64,000 nt of DNA from Verrucomicrobiota bacterium (GTDB taxonomy: Bacteria; Verrucomicrobiota; Kiritimatiellia; RFP12; UBA1067). The stretch is from the NCBI GenBank assembly GCA_023269675.1, contig JAHFSX010000024.1, forward strand, positions 31,581 to 95,580, given 5' to 3'. The notes below the pieces were generated by a model. The model saw nothing but the letters and a program-made list of their open reading frames with translations. It ran no database searches and was not told the DNA's origin. Positions within the stretch are counted from its first letter, which is position 1; each line of letters opens with the position of its first letter. A program made the translations under genes and the position numbers. Shown here piece after piece: positions 17,861-26,065 of the stretch.

Positions 17861-18424
17861 ATGCATACAGTGGATGATGTGCTTTTGGACGCCATCGAGA
17901 AGATGGACAACACGGCCAAGGTGTTGAAAGACCAGTTTTCGGGACTGCGCACCGGCAAGGCCTCGCCCGCGCTGGTCGACGGTGTGCAGGTGATGTACTA
18001 CGGCGCGCCGACGCGCTTGCGCGACATCGCCAATATTTCGACGCCCGAGCCGCGGCTGATCGTGATCAGCCCGTACGACCCGACCGCTTTGCCGGAGATC
18101 GAGAAGGCGATTCTGGCGGCCAACCTCGGCGTGACGCCGCGAAATGACGGCCGCGTGATCCGCGTGCCGATTCCCGAGCTGAACGAGGAGCGCCGCAAAG
18201 AGATCGTCAAAGTGGCCAAGCGCCAGTCCGAAGAGTCGCGCATCGCGGTGCGCAACGTGCGCCGCGACGCGAACGAGATGGTCAAGGCTTTGCAGAAGGA
18301 CGGCAAGATCACGGAAGACGAGCGGGACCGCGGACTGGACGAGGTCCAGAAGGCGACGGACACGCACATTGCCAAGATCGATAGCGAACTGAAACACAAA
18401 GAAGCGGAAGTGATGGCCGTTTAA
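17861..18424 (+). CDS. frr: Ribosome recycling factor
   Basis: RRF splits post-termination ribosomes together with EF-G. The 187-residue protein matches the usual 185 and shows LRTGKASPALVDGVQVMYYG, ANISTPEPRLIVISPYDP, AILAANLGVTPRNDG, RVPIPELNEERRKEIVK and a C-terminal helix ending SELKHKEAEVMAV. The start at 17861 has TAGGAGAGG 5-13 bases upstream. The longer open frame to 17744 overlaps pyrH out of frame and is not used. It lies directly downstream of pyrH. Confidence 0.96.
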   Translation: MHTVDDVLLDAIEKMDNTAKVLKDQFSGLRTGKASPALVDGVQVMYYGAPTRLRDIANISTPEPRLIVISPYDPTALPEIEKAILAANLGVTPRNDGRVIRVPIPELNEERRKEIVKVAKRQSEESRIAVRNVRRDANEMVKALQKDGKITEDERDRGLDEVQKATDTHIAKIDSELKHKEAEVMAV

Positions 18425-18457
18425 GACGGCTGTTTAAGCGAGACGGAGGCACGAGTT

Positions 18458-19543
18458 ATGGCCGATCAGGATCAGGTTCCCCAGGGAGCGATTCCCCCGA
18501 AAGTGACACCCTTTGCCAAGCCGGAAGGCGCTTCGCCGATCACGCCGGTCACGCCGGTCGTGCCGGGCGCGCCGCGTCCGATCACGGTCCGTCTGCGGCC
18601 TGCCACGGCGGCGCCCACCGGGACGATTGCGCCCGCCGCGCCGGCAGTCGGCATTCCCACGCCCCCCGCCGCGAATCCGCGCTCCACGGCGCGCGTGCCG
18701 GTTCCCGAGGCGGTCGCCGCCGCGCCGGTGGCGCCTGCCGCCGCGCCCGCTACGGTGCGCCTGCGTCCCGTGACGGTGGGTGGCGGCGCTGCCGCGCCCG
18801 TGGCGCCTCGTGCGGCGGTCTTCACCGCGCCGAGCGCGACGCAGTCGATCGCGCCGGTGCCGATGCCCTTGCCTACCGCTTCGACGCAGGCGATCGCGCC
18901 CATGAACCCGCCGTCCGCGGCGATTCCCCTGCAGCCGCAGCATCCGCCCACGCCGGGCTCCAACCCGTTGCCGGAAGGGATCAAGCCTCCCTCGGGCGCG
19001 CAGGTGCAGGCCGCCAAATCCAAGACCTCGCGCATCTCGCTGGACTCCGCCATCGGTGTGGCGCCCATGACGCCCATGGGCTCCGAGCCCAAGACGATCC
19101 GCCTGAAACGGCCGACGGACCTGGCTGCCCCGGCGGCCAAGGCCGCGACCTCGACGATCCGGCAGACCTCGCGCATTCCGGACGCCGCCATGCCGACCGC
19201 GTCGGAGGCCTCCGAGGCGGCCTCGGTGACACAGAAGAAGACTCTGAAGATCAAGCGTCCGGGTGTGAAAGAGGAAGGTGCCCCCGAGGGTGCCGGCGTG
19301 GCCGGCGAGGCCTTTCCCGAGGGCGTGACGATGACGCCGATCGCCGCGCTGGACCATCCGGTGAAGCCGGAGTCTTCGGTCTTCACCGCCGTTGCGGTGT
19401 TCGCCGCTACGGCCGCGGCGGTCCTGTTGCTGCTGTTGACGCTCTGCCTGGGCGCGCATGCGATGGGTCCGGTGGCGGGCAAGAACGCGTTGGCCTCCAT
19501 CAAGGGGCCTGAGCTGCCCTGGCCCGGGCGCATTGCCGACTGA
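18458..19543 (+). CDS. Pro/Ala-rich protein with repeated RLRP motifs and one C-terminal membrane segment
   Basis: I do not recognise this 361-residue protein. About 300 residues are low-complexity Pro, Ala, Thr and Val, with a recurring basic tetrad: TVRLRPAT near residue 46, TVRLRPVT near 105, TIRLKRPT near 212 and LKIKRPG near 267. A related KTSRIS/RQTSRI phrase also occurs twice. A single hydrophobic helix (about residues 309-335) follows, then a short tail. It is therefore probably a tail-anchored protein with a disordered basic cytoplasmic or periplasmic region. The ribosome site is GGAGG, and the gene follows frr by 33 bases, so it may be co-transcribed with pyrH-frr. A strong terminator follows. 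Confidence 0.75.
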   Translation: MADQDQVPQGAIPPKVTPFAKPEGASPITPVTPVVPGAPRPITVRLRPATAAPTGTIAPAAPAVGIPTPPAANPRSTARVPVPEAVAAAPVAPAAAPATVRLRPVTVGGGAAAPVAPRAAVFTAPSATQSIAPVPMPLPTASTQAIAPMNPPSAAIPLQPQHPPTPGSNPLPEGIKPPSGAQVQAAKSKTSRISLDSAIGVAPMTPMGSEPKTIRLKRPTDLAAPAAKAATSTIRQTSRIPDAAMPTASEASEAASVTQKKTLKIKRPGVKEEGAPEGAGVAGEAFPEGVTMTPIAALDHPVKPESSVFTAVAVFAATAAAVLLLLLTLCLGAHAMGPVAGKNALASIKGPELPWPGRIAD

Positions 19544-19554
19544 TGCGCGTCGTT

Positions 19555-19590
19555 GAAAAAGGCCGCCGGGCGACCGGCGGCCTTTTTGTT
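19555..19590 (+). terminator. Rho-independent terminator after the Pro/Ala-rich gene
   Basis: A perfect 9-bp stem, GGCCGCCGG (19561-19569) and CCGGCGGCC (19574-19582), has a GCGA tetraloop and is followed by TTTTTGTTTTT. It ends the presumed pyrH-frr-18458 transcript. Confidence 0.92.
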
Positions 19591-19604
19591 TTTCAGCAGA
19601 GCCT

Positions 19605-19633
19605 TTGACGCGGGGGGCCCGATCCGTTAAAAT
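19605..19633 (+). promoter_or_regulatory. Sigma-70-type promoter for the ABC-2 operon
   Basis: TTGACG (19605-19610) and TAAAAT (19628-19633) are separated by 17 bases. The expected transcription start, at about 19640, almost coincides with the ATG at 19641, suggesting a leaderless mRNA. Confidence 0.6.
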
Positions 19634-19640
19634 GCGACAC

Positions 19641-20726
19641 ATGATACGACCCCCCCAGACCGCGACGGGTGTGTGGCGCACGCTCAAGCAGGCGGCCGCG
19701 ATTGCGGGCACGACGCTGACCGAGGCGATCCAGCAGCCGGTCGCCTTGCTCATTCTGCTGGCGGCGGTGCTGATGACGCTCCTGTCGCCGGTCTTTCAGT
19801 TCCACCGCTTCAGCGAGGACGGCCGGTTGGCGCGCGACAGCGGCCTCGCATGCATGCTGGTGTTCGGGCTGGTCTTGGCGGCGGGCACCGCGGGCCGGTC
19901 GGTGGCGGATGAGATCGCGCGCGGCACGGCGGCGGCGGCGATCGGCAAGCCGGTTTCGCGGGTGACGTTCGTGCTGGCGAAATGGCTGGGGATCTTCGGC
20001 GTGGTGGCGCTCTTCTGGTGCGGCGTGCTGGCGGCGACCCTGCTGGCCGAACGCTGCTCCGCCCATTTCTTGACGCTGGAGGACTTCTCCGGTTACGCGA
20101 CGGATCCGTGGACGCTGGTGTCGAGCTTCCTGGGGGTGGCCTTGGCTCTGGCGGCGGCGGCCGCGGGCCACTATTGGCGCCGGCGGCGGTTCGGGGTGGG
20201 CGCGTTTGCGGGCGTGGCGCTGTCGCAGGTGGCGGTCGCGGCGGTCTCCGGATTCTACAACCGTTTCGGGCAGCTCTATCCCCTGCACGGCGAGGCGGCT
20301 TGCAGCGGGTGCGGCGGCGAACACGCCCACGCGGCGGCGGGTCTGGTCTGGTATCATCCCGAGCTCAATCTGCGGGTCTTGCCGGTGGCGTTGCTGGTGC
20401 TGTTCGCCTTGGCGATTTTCGCCGCGTTGGCCACCGCCCTGGCGACGCGGCTGCAGACGGGCGCGGCGCTGGCGGTGTGCGCGGGTGTGCTGATTCTGGG
20501 GCTGGCGGGCGACGCTTTCACGGCGGGCGCGACGGCGCTCTCGCTGCGGGGCCTGCTGGCGGGCGTGTTGCCGGACGTGCAGCATTTCTGGCTCTGCGAC
20601 GCGGTGGCGCGCGGCGGGCGCGTGGCCTGGTCTTACGTGGCCGAGGCCGGGGCGTATGCGGCGACCTGCTGCGCGATCTGCCTGACGGCGGGGTGCCTCG
20701 CGTTTCAGGACCGGGACCTGGGGTAG
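19641..20726 (+). CDS. ABC-2-type membrane permease
   Basis: The 361-residue integral membrane protein has at least six hydrophobic segments (from about residue 35 onward, including LLILLAAVLMTLL, ACMLVFGLVLAAGTAG, FGVVALFWCGVLAAT and VALLVLFALAIFAAL). The ISVADEIARGT/KPVSR-like phrase (SVADEIARGTAAAAIGKPVS) is typical of ABC-2 permeases of the gliding/NosY/CcmB-like type. A CSGCGGEHAH cluster in an external loop could bind metal. An upstream in-frame ATG at 19632 overlaps the -10 box, so I prefer 19641. An ABC ATPase and a second permease follow, forming a probable heteromeric transporter; the substrate is unknown. Confidence 0.75.
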   Translation: MIRPPQTATGVWRTLKQAAAIAGTTLTEAIQQPVALLILLAAVLMTLLSPVFQFHRFSEDGRLARDSGLACMLVFGLVLAAGTAGRSVADEIARGTAAAAIGKPVSRVTFVLAKWLGIFGVVALFWCGVLAATLLAERCSAHFLTLEDFSGYATDPWTLVSSFLGVALALAAAAAGHYWRRRRFGVGAFAGVALSQVAVAAVSGFYNRFGQLYPLHGEAACSGCGGEHAHAAAGLVWYHPELNLRVLPVALLVLFALAIFAALATALATRLQTGAALAVCAGVLILGLAGDAFTAGATALSLRGLLAGVLPDVQHFWLCDAVARGGRVAWSYVAEAGAYAATCCAICLTAGCLAFQDRDLG

Positions 20727-20873
20727 TGGAAGACGCTAAGGTGATTACCGTTAAACGCTCAATGCGGAGCGCTTAACGCTCAACGTTCAACGGCTGTGGC
20801 GGCTCTTTGCGTGAGCGTTGGGCGTTGAAAGCTGGGCGTTTGTTTCCGGCCACGCCGGATGAGGAGTTGCAAC
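20727..20873. repeat. Intergenic palindromic AACGTT/GAGCGTT words
   Basis: The 147-base gap between the permease and the ATPase holds repeated words TTAAACGCTCAA, CTTAACGCTCAACGTTCAAC and GAGCGTTGGGCGTTGAAAGC (20751-20843), partly inverted relative to one another. Similar TTGAACGTTGGAC words occur at 7026-7062. No gene is seen. Confidence 0.55.
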
Positions 20874-21791
20874 GTGGAAAGCGCGAAGGTCATAGAGACC
20901 CTGGGACTGAGGAAGACGTTCAGGGATTTCTGGCGTCGGCCGGTGGTCGAGGCGGTCAAGGGGCTGGATTTCTCGGTGCGCCAGGGCGAGGTGTTCGGGC
21001 TGCTGGGGCCGAACGGTTCGGGCAAGAGCACGACCATCAAGATGCTCCTGGGCCTGCTGCACCCCACGGCGGGCGAGATCCGCGTGCTGGGCGCGGCGCC
21101 GAGCGACACGCGCGTCAAAGCGCGGATCGGTTATCTGCCGGAGGTCTCGCACCTGCATCCCTTCCTCACGCCGCGCGAGACCCTGATGTATTACGCGAGC
21201 CTGTTCGGCATGTCCCACGGCGTGGCGGCGCGGCGCACCGCGGAACTGTTGACGATGGTGGATCTGGCCCATGCGGCGGACCGGGCGGTGGGACGCTTTT
21301 CCAAAGGCATGGCGCGGCGCGTGGGCGTGGCGCAGGCCTTGGTGAACGCGCCGGAACTGCTGATCCTGGACGAGCCGACCTCGGGTCTCGATCCCCTCGG
21401 CTGCCGCGAGGTGAAGGATCTGGTGCGGCTGCTGGCCAGGAATGGGGTGACCGTGCTGATGACCTCGCACCTGTTGGCGGACGTGGAGGACGTGTGCGAC
21501 CGCGTGGCGATTCTGGACCGCGGGGTGCTGCGGGCGGAGGGGCAGATCGCCGACCTGTTGCGCAAGCCGGACGCGGTCCGTTTTCTGGTCGAGGGCTTGA
21601 GCGAGGAGGAGGCGTCCGCCTTGCGGCGCGAGCTTGAGGCGCGCGCGGGGTGCCGGGTGCAGCAGGACTTTCCCGCGATGAGCCTGGAGGCGTTCTTCCT
21701 GCAGGTGGTGGCGCAGGATGGCCGTCTGCGGACGTTTGAGATGGCGCCGTTTCTGCAGGCCGAGCATGTGCCGGGCAAGGGACCCGCATGA
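20874..21791 (+). CDS. ABC transporter ATPase
   Basis: The 305-residue ATPase energises the flanking ABC-2 permeases. Walker A is GPNGSGKST (about residue 43), Q-loop YLPEVSHLHPF, signature FSKGMARRVGVAQAL, Walker B LLILDEPTSGLDP and the switch His MTSHLLADVEDV. A C-terminal domain of about 80 residues follows, as in CcmA/NatA-type subunits. I chose GTG at 20874 because GAGGAG lies 7 bases upstream; an ATG at 20859 would place that site inside the gene. The stop overlaps the next permease's start by four bases (ATGA), so translation is coupled. Confidence 0.92.
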   Translation: MESAKVIETLGLRKTFRDFWRRPVVEAVKGLDFSVRQGEVFGLLGPNGSGKSTTIKMLLGLLHPTAGEIRVLGAAPSDTRVKARIGYLPEVSHLHPFLTPRETLMYYASLFGMSHGVAARRTAELLTMVDLAHAADRAVGRFSKGMARRVGVAQALVNAPELLILDEPTSGLDPLGCREVKDLVRLLARNGVTVLMTSHLLADVEDVCDRVAILDRGVLRAEGQIADLLRKPDAVRFLVEGLSEEEASALRRELEARAGCRVQQDFPAMSLEAFFLQVVAQDGRLRTFEMAPFLQAEHVPGKGPA

Positions 21792-23182
21792 TCAAAGCCG
21801 TGACACAGAGTGTGCGCCGCATCGGGGGCGTGGCGCTGTTGGCCGTGCGCGCCTCGTTGCGGACAAAGGTGGTCGCCTCGCTGCTGGTGCTGCTGACCGT
21901 TTGCGTGGCGGTGTTGCCGGGCGTGGTCAAGGGCGACGGCACGCCCGAGGGCGATGTGCATATCCTCCTCGCTTATACGCTGGGCTTCGCGTTCGGCATT
22001 CAGTGCCTGGCGACGCTGTGGGCGTCGTGTGCGCTTTTCGCGGCGGAGATCGACAGCGAGCGCATGAGCCTGTCGGCGGTCAAGCCGGTTCGCGCGGCGG
22101 AGTTCTGGGCCGGCAAGTGGCTGGCGCTGCTGGCCCTGAACGCGGCTGTGCTCCTTGTGGTCTATGCGGGCGTGTACGCGCAGCTGGCGTGGCGCATGCA
22201 CCGGAGCGGCTGGGAGGCGGCGGACCGCCCGGTGAGCCGGCGCGTGACGCGTCCGGTGCTGCCGACGCCGCGCGAGGAGGCGCGCCAGACGTTCGAGCTG
22301 ATGCGGCAGAAGGACCTGCTGCCGAAAGGGCTGAGCGAAAAGGCGGTTTTGCGGGCGCTGGAGGAGAAGGCGCAGGAGAGGTACGACGTCATCAACCCCG
22401 GCGAGCAGGTGCGGTGGCAGTTCCGGCTGGCGCGACCGCTTCGGGAAGGCGAGCCGGTGACGGTCCGGGTGAAGTTCGACACGGAGTACAGCACGCGCGA
22501 GCATGTGAAGGGCGTGTGCCGGCTGAGTTGCCGCGAGCGTCCGGGCAAGACCGTCGAAGTGGCGCTCGACGACTTCACCCAGAACGCGCTTGAATTCGCG
22601 GTGGACACGCGGGCGTTCGCCTCGGAGGAGGCGGGCAAAGAGGCCTCGCGGTCCGGGGGAAACGGCTTGAGGGAGTTCGAGCTGGTCTTCCTGCATGCCG
22701 GCGATCCTCATAAGTCTTCGGCCCTGATGGTGCGGTTCCGCCAGGATGTGGCGCTGCTGACGCCCGGCGGCTCGTTTGAGGCGAATTTCGCGCGCGCGGC
22801 GTGCGTGCAGTGGGGCGTGCTGGCGCTGCTGGCCGCGTTCGGGCTGACGTTGAGCGCCTGCTTCTCGTTGCCGGTCGCGGCGTTTGTGGCGACGGTCCTG
22901 CTGGTGCTGACGATGGTCGGCAATTCGGTGGTGCAGGTGGTGACGGAAGAGGACGAGGCGCTATGGCGCAATCGCATCGGCATCTGGGTGTCGCGCGGGG
23001 TTCACGGGGCTTCGAGCCAGGCGATGTCGGTCGAGCCGCTGAAGGCGTTGACGAACGGCGAGCGGATCGAAGTCGGGGTGCTGGGCGCATCCCTGGCGTG
23101 GAACGTGGCCTGGCTGCCGCTGCTGTTGGCGGTTGCGGGTTGCGCGGTGCTGCGGCGGCGGGAGCTGGCGGACGCGGATTAG
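21788..23182 (+). CDS. ABC-2-type membrane permease with large extracytoplasmic domain
   Basis: The 464-residue protein has about three N-terminal hydrophobic segments (residues 25-50, 57-80 and 115-138), a soluble beta-rich insertion of roughly 190 residues (about 140-335) and three C-terminal segments (about 345-365, 367-390 and 432-455). The N-terminal phrase AAEIDSERMSLSAVKPVRAAEFWAGKW matches the corresponding DEIARG...KPVSR segment of the first permease and marks an ABC-2 transporter. It overlaps the ATPase gene by four bases. The large external domain suggests it interacts with an envelope substrate or partner. Confidence 0.78.
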   Translation: MIKAVTQSVRRIGGVALLAVRASLRTKVVASLLVLLTVCVAVLPGVVKGDGTPEGDVHILLAYTLGFAFGIQCLATLWASCALFAAEIDSERMSLSAVKPVRAAEFWAGKWLALLALNAAVLLVVYAGVYAQLAWRMHRSGWEAADRPVSRRVTRPVLPTPREEARQTFELMRQKDLLPKGLSEKAVLRALEEKAQERYDVINPGEQVRWQFRLARPLREGEPVTVRVKFDTEYSTREHVKGVCRLSCRERPGKTVEVALDDFTQNALEFAVDTRAFASEEAGKEASRSGGNGLREFELVFLHAGDPHKSSALMVRFRQDVALLTPGGSFEANFARAACVQWGVLALLAAFGLTLSACFSLPVAAFVATVLLVLTMVGNSVVQVVTEEDEALWRNRIGIWVSRGVHGASSQAMSVEPLKALTNGERIEVGVLGASLAWNVAWLPLLLAVAGCAVLRRRELADAD

Positions 23183-23203
23183 CTGTTTCGAACAAGGAGT
23201 GAT

Positions 23204-24592
23204 ATGAGGCAGACACGCAGAGAGTTTTTGGCGGCGGCCGGGTTGTGCGCGGGCGCGATCGGGTCGGCCGGCTGCCGCAGCTTTTTCCGCCCGAGCGGGG
23301 CGCGGCGCAAGCGTGTGGGGGAGCGGCTGAACATCGGCGTGATCGGTGTCGGCGGCTGCGGGCAGGTCAACTGGAGCGCGGCGTACGAGGCGGGCGAGAA
23401 CATCGCCGCGATGTGCGACGTGGACGAGACGGCGTTGCTGACGGGGCGGGAGAAGGTCGCGACGGCGTGTCCGGGCGTGCGGCTCTACAAGGATTTCCGG
23501 GTGATGTTCGATGCGGAGAAGGGTCTGGACGCGGTGTTCATCTCCACGCCGGACCACGGGCACGGCATGCAGGCCGCGTGGGCCATGGGCCACGGGTGCC
23601 ACGTGTATGTCGAGCCGCCGTTGGCGCGGACGCTCCATGAGGTGCGGTTCCTGCAGGAGAAGGCCCGGGCGTGCGGGGTTGTGACGCAGCTGGGCGATCA
23701 AGGCAGCGCGGCCCCGGAGTTCCGCCGTGCGCTCGAGGTTCTGGCGACGGGGCTGATCGGCAAGGTGTCGGAGGTGCATGTCTGGACCGGGCGTCCGGTC
23801 TGGCCGCAGGGCGTCAACCGTCCGGAGGGCAGCGATCCCGTGCCGGCCGCGTTGGACTGGGATTTGTGGCTGGGCGGCGCGCCGGTGCGGCCTTTCAAAA
23901 GCAAGGTGTATCACCGGTTCAACTGGCGCGGGTGGCACGATTTCGGCACGGGCGCGCTGGGGGATGCGGGGTGCCACCTGATGAACCTGCCTTTCCGCGC
24001 GCTGGGGCTGGAGGGGCCTGTGTCGGTGGAGGCGGAGGACAGCACGGAGCGCTTCAGCGAAACCTACCCGAAGGCCAGCAAGGTGCGCTTCGGGTTCGCG
24101 GCGCGGGGCAAGCAGCGTCCGCCGGTCACCCTGTGGTGGTACGACGGCAACTGGAAGCCTTCGCCTGAGCTCATGCCTCAGGTGGTGGCGACGCTCGGGC
24201 AAGTGCCGGCGGCGGGGTGTCTGCTGGTCGGCGAGCAGGGCGTGTGGCTGGCCGCGGATGACCTCGGCACCCGTCACTACCTGGCGCTGCGGGGCGAGGG
24301 TCGCGCCACCGATTTCGAGAAGCACGAGGCCTGCAAGGCCGTGCCGGAAACCTTGCCGCGCGTGCGGGGCCAGCAGCGTGACTTCCTCGATGCCATCCGC
24401 AGCGGGGCCGCCCCCTTTTCGGGGATGGCGCATGCCGTGCCGCTGACGGAGAGCGTGTTGGTCGGGTGCGTCGCGCAACGCGTGCGCGGCCGGTTGGAGT
24501 GGAACAGCCGCAAGGGCCGTTTCACAAAGAACGCGGGGGCGAATCTGCTGGTGACGCAGGAGCTGCGCGACGGCTGGTCGTATCTGGGGTGA
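23204..24592 (+). CDS. Tat-exported Gfo/Idh/MocA-family oxidoreductase
   Basis: The 462-residue protein has a Tat signal (RREFLAAAG) with a lipobox-like AGC near residue 25, then a Gfo/Idh/MocA Rossmann domain: IGVIGVGGCGQVNW binds NAD(P), and CDVD, FISTPDHGHG and VEPPLARTLHEVRFL are family positions (the usual EKP is EPP here). GDAGCHLMNLPF lies in the C-terminal domain. Exported members with this architecture are abundant in PVC and Bacteroidetes genomes and often act on glycans or sugar acids with tightly bound cofactor. The BNR-propeller gene follows 22 bases later, so the pair may process one polysaccharide. The AAGGAG site is well placed. Confidence 0.88.
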   Translation: MRQTRREFLAAAGLCAGAIGSAGCRSFFRPSGARRKRVGERLNIGVIGVGGCGQVNWSAAYEAGENIAAMCDVDETALLTGREKVATACPGVRLYKDFRVMFDAEKGLDAVFISTPDHGHGMQAAWAMGHGCHVYVEPPLARTLHEVRFLQEKARACGVVTQLGDQGSAAPEFRRALEVLATGLIGKVSEVHVWTGRPVWPQGVNRPEGSDPVPAALDWDLWLGGAPVRPFKSKVYHRFNWRGWHDFGTGALGDAGCHLMNLPFRALGLEGPVSVEAEDSTERFSETYPKASKVRFGFAARGKQRPPVTLWWYDGNWKPSPELMPQVVATLGQVPAAGCLLVGEQGVWLAADDLGTRHYLALRGEGRATDFEKHEACKAVPETLPRVRGQQRDFLDAIRSGAAPFSGMAHAVPLTESVLVGCVAQRVRGRLEWNSRKGRFTKNAGANLLVTQELRDGWSYLG

Positions 24593-24614
24593 GTCGGATT
24601 AAAGGGGGCGAGGC

Positions 24615-25970
24615 ATGGTAAGCGGAGTGCGGCGGGCGGCGATCATTCTGGGGTTGTTGGCGGGGGTGGCGCGCGGACAGAAGATGGAGTTGGTGGAGCG
24701 TGTCGAGGTGGCGCCGGTCTGGTCGGGGTGCCCCGTCGGGTTCGCGATGCTGACGCACAGCAACCGGCAGTTCCTGGCGTATTACAGCGCGGAGCGCGTG
24801 ATGACGCTGGCGCAGCGCGACCTGAACACGAACGCGTGGACGTTCACCGAGTTGCCGTCCACGCTCGGGTGGGACAGCCACAACTACGTCACGATGGCGT
24901 TCGACGCGGCGGGGTACCTGCACGTCTCCGGCAATATGCACTGCGTGCCGCTGACCTATTTCCGCAGCGAGCGGCCGCTCGACAGCCGGAGCATGCTGCC
25001 GGTGCACCGCATGACGGGCGAGCGGGAGAAGCGCGTGACCTATCCGCGCTTCATGAGGGGGCCGGACGGCGCGTTGCTCTTCACCTATCGCGACGGCGGG
25101 AGCGGCAACGGTTCGACGCTCTGGAACCGGTACGACAGCGCGTCACAGACGTGGTCGAGACTGATGGACGCGCCGCTTTTCGACGGGCAGGGCAAGATGA
25201 ACGCCTATCCGCACGGGCCGCTGCTCGGCAAAGACGGGTTCTACCATCTGAGCTGGGTGTGGCGCGACACGCCCGCGTGCGAGACGTGCCATGATCTCAG
25301 CTATCTCCGCAGCCGTGACCTGAAGCATTGGGAGAACGCGTTCGGCCGTCCGGTGGCGCTGCCGGTCCGGCTGGGCGCGGACGTGGTGGTGGACGCGGTG
25401 CCCGTCAAGGGCGGGCTCATCAATCCCTGTCAGGCCATCGGTTTCGACACGCGGGGCCGCGTGATCGTGACCTACACGAAATACGACGCGGCGGGCAACC
25501 TGCAGCTGATGAACGCGCGGTGTGAGGGCACGGCCTGGACGCGCTATCAGACTTCAGAGTGGAGCTATCGCTGGGCGTTCGCGGGCGGCGGCACGATCGT
25601 CGGCGAGGTGGGCGTGGGCCCGGTGGAGGTTCAGGACGGCGCGCTGGTGCAGGGCTACTCGCATGCGAAGCTGGGGGGCGGCCGCTGGCGGCTGGACGAG
25701 GCGACGCTGAAACCTGCAGGTAAAGCGAAGAGCCCCTTCCAGTGGCCCAAGGAGGTCGGGCGGCTGGAGCACGCGGTCGCGGGCATGGGCGTCCGCCAGG
25801 CGTCTGACCTTGCGGCCGATCCCGCGAGCGGCGTGTCCGAGGACGGGTTTGTCTACCGCGCGTGTTGGGAGTCGCTGCCGGCGAACCGCGACCGGCCGCA
25901 GCCGGGCGGCGTGCCCGCGCCGTCGAAGCTGCGCGTATACAAGATGAGGGTTGGCGGCGGCGCGAAATGA
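24615..25970 (+). CDS. Secreted BNR-4-type beta-propeller protein
   Basis: The 451-residue protein has a signal peptide (residues 1-22) and a BNR_4-type seven-bladed propeller. Typical words are WDSHNYVTMAFDAAGYLHVSGNM (shown split: DSHNYVTMAFD and GYLHVSGNMH), VTYPRFMRGPDGALLFTYRDG, GPLLGKDGFYHLSWVWRDTP and LSYLRSRDLKHWENA. The fold is shared with sialidase-like proteins and with some polysaccharide lyases (PL24/PL25 ulvan lyases), and the conserved NMH and WVWR positions are compatible with the latter; this is inference only. It is probably co-transcribed with the upstream exported oxidoreductase. Confidence 0.8.
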   Translation: MVSGVRRAAIILGLLAGVARGQKMELVERVEVAPVWSGCPVGFAMLTHSNRQFLAYYSAERVMTLAQRDLNTNAWTFTELPSTLGWDSHNYVTMAFDAAGYLHVSGNMHCVPLTYFRSERPLDSRSMLPVHRMTGEREKRVTYPRFMRGPDGALLFTYRDGGSGNGSTLWNRYDSASQTWSRLMDAPLFDGQGKMNAYPHGPLLGKDGFYHLSWVWRDTPACETCHDLSYLRSRDLKHWENAFGRPVALPVRLGADVVVDAVPVKGGLINPCQAIGFDTRGRVIVTYTKYDAAGNLQLMNARCEGTAWTRYQTSEWSYRWAFAGGGTIVGEVGVGPVEVQDGALVQGYSHAKLGGGRWRLDEATLKPAGKAKSPFQWPKEVGRLEHAVAGMGVRQASDLAADPASGVSEDGFVYRACWESLPANRDRPQPGGVPAPSKLRVYKMRVGGGAK

Positions 25971-26065
25971 CGGTGGCGTGAAGGCGGTGGCCCGCGTTCG
26001 CCGAACGCGCCGCCGGGACTTTCGTCGGGAACTTGGGGTCACAGTTAATTGAAAGAGGATTTCGG

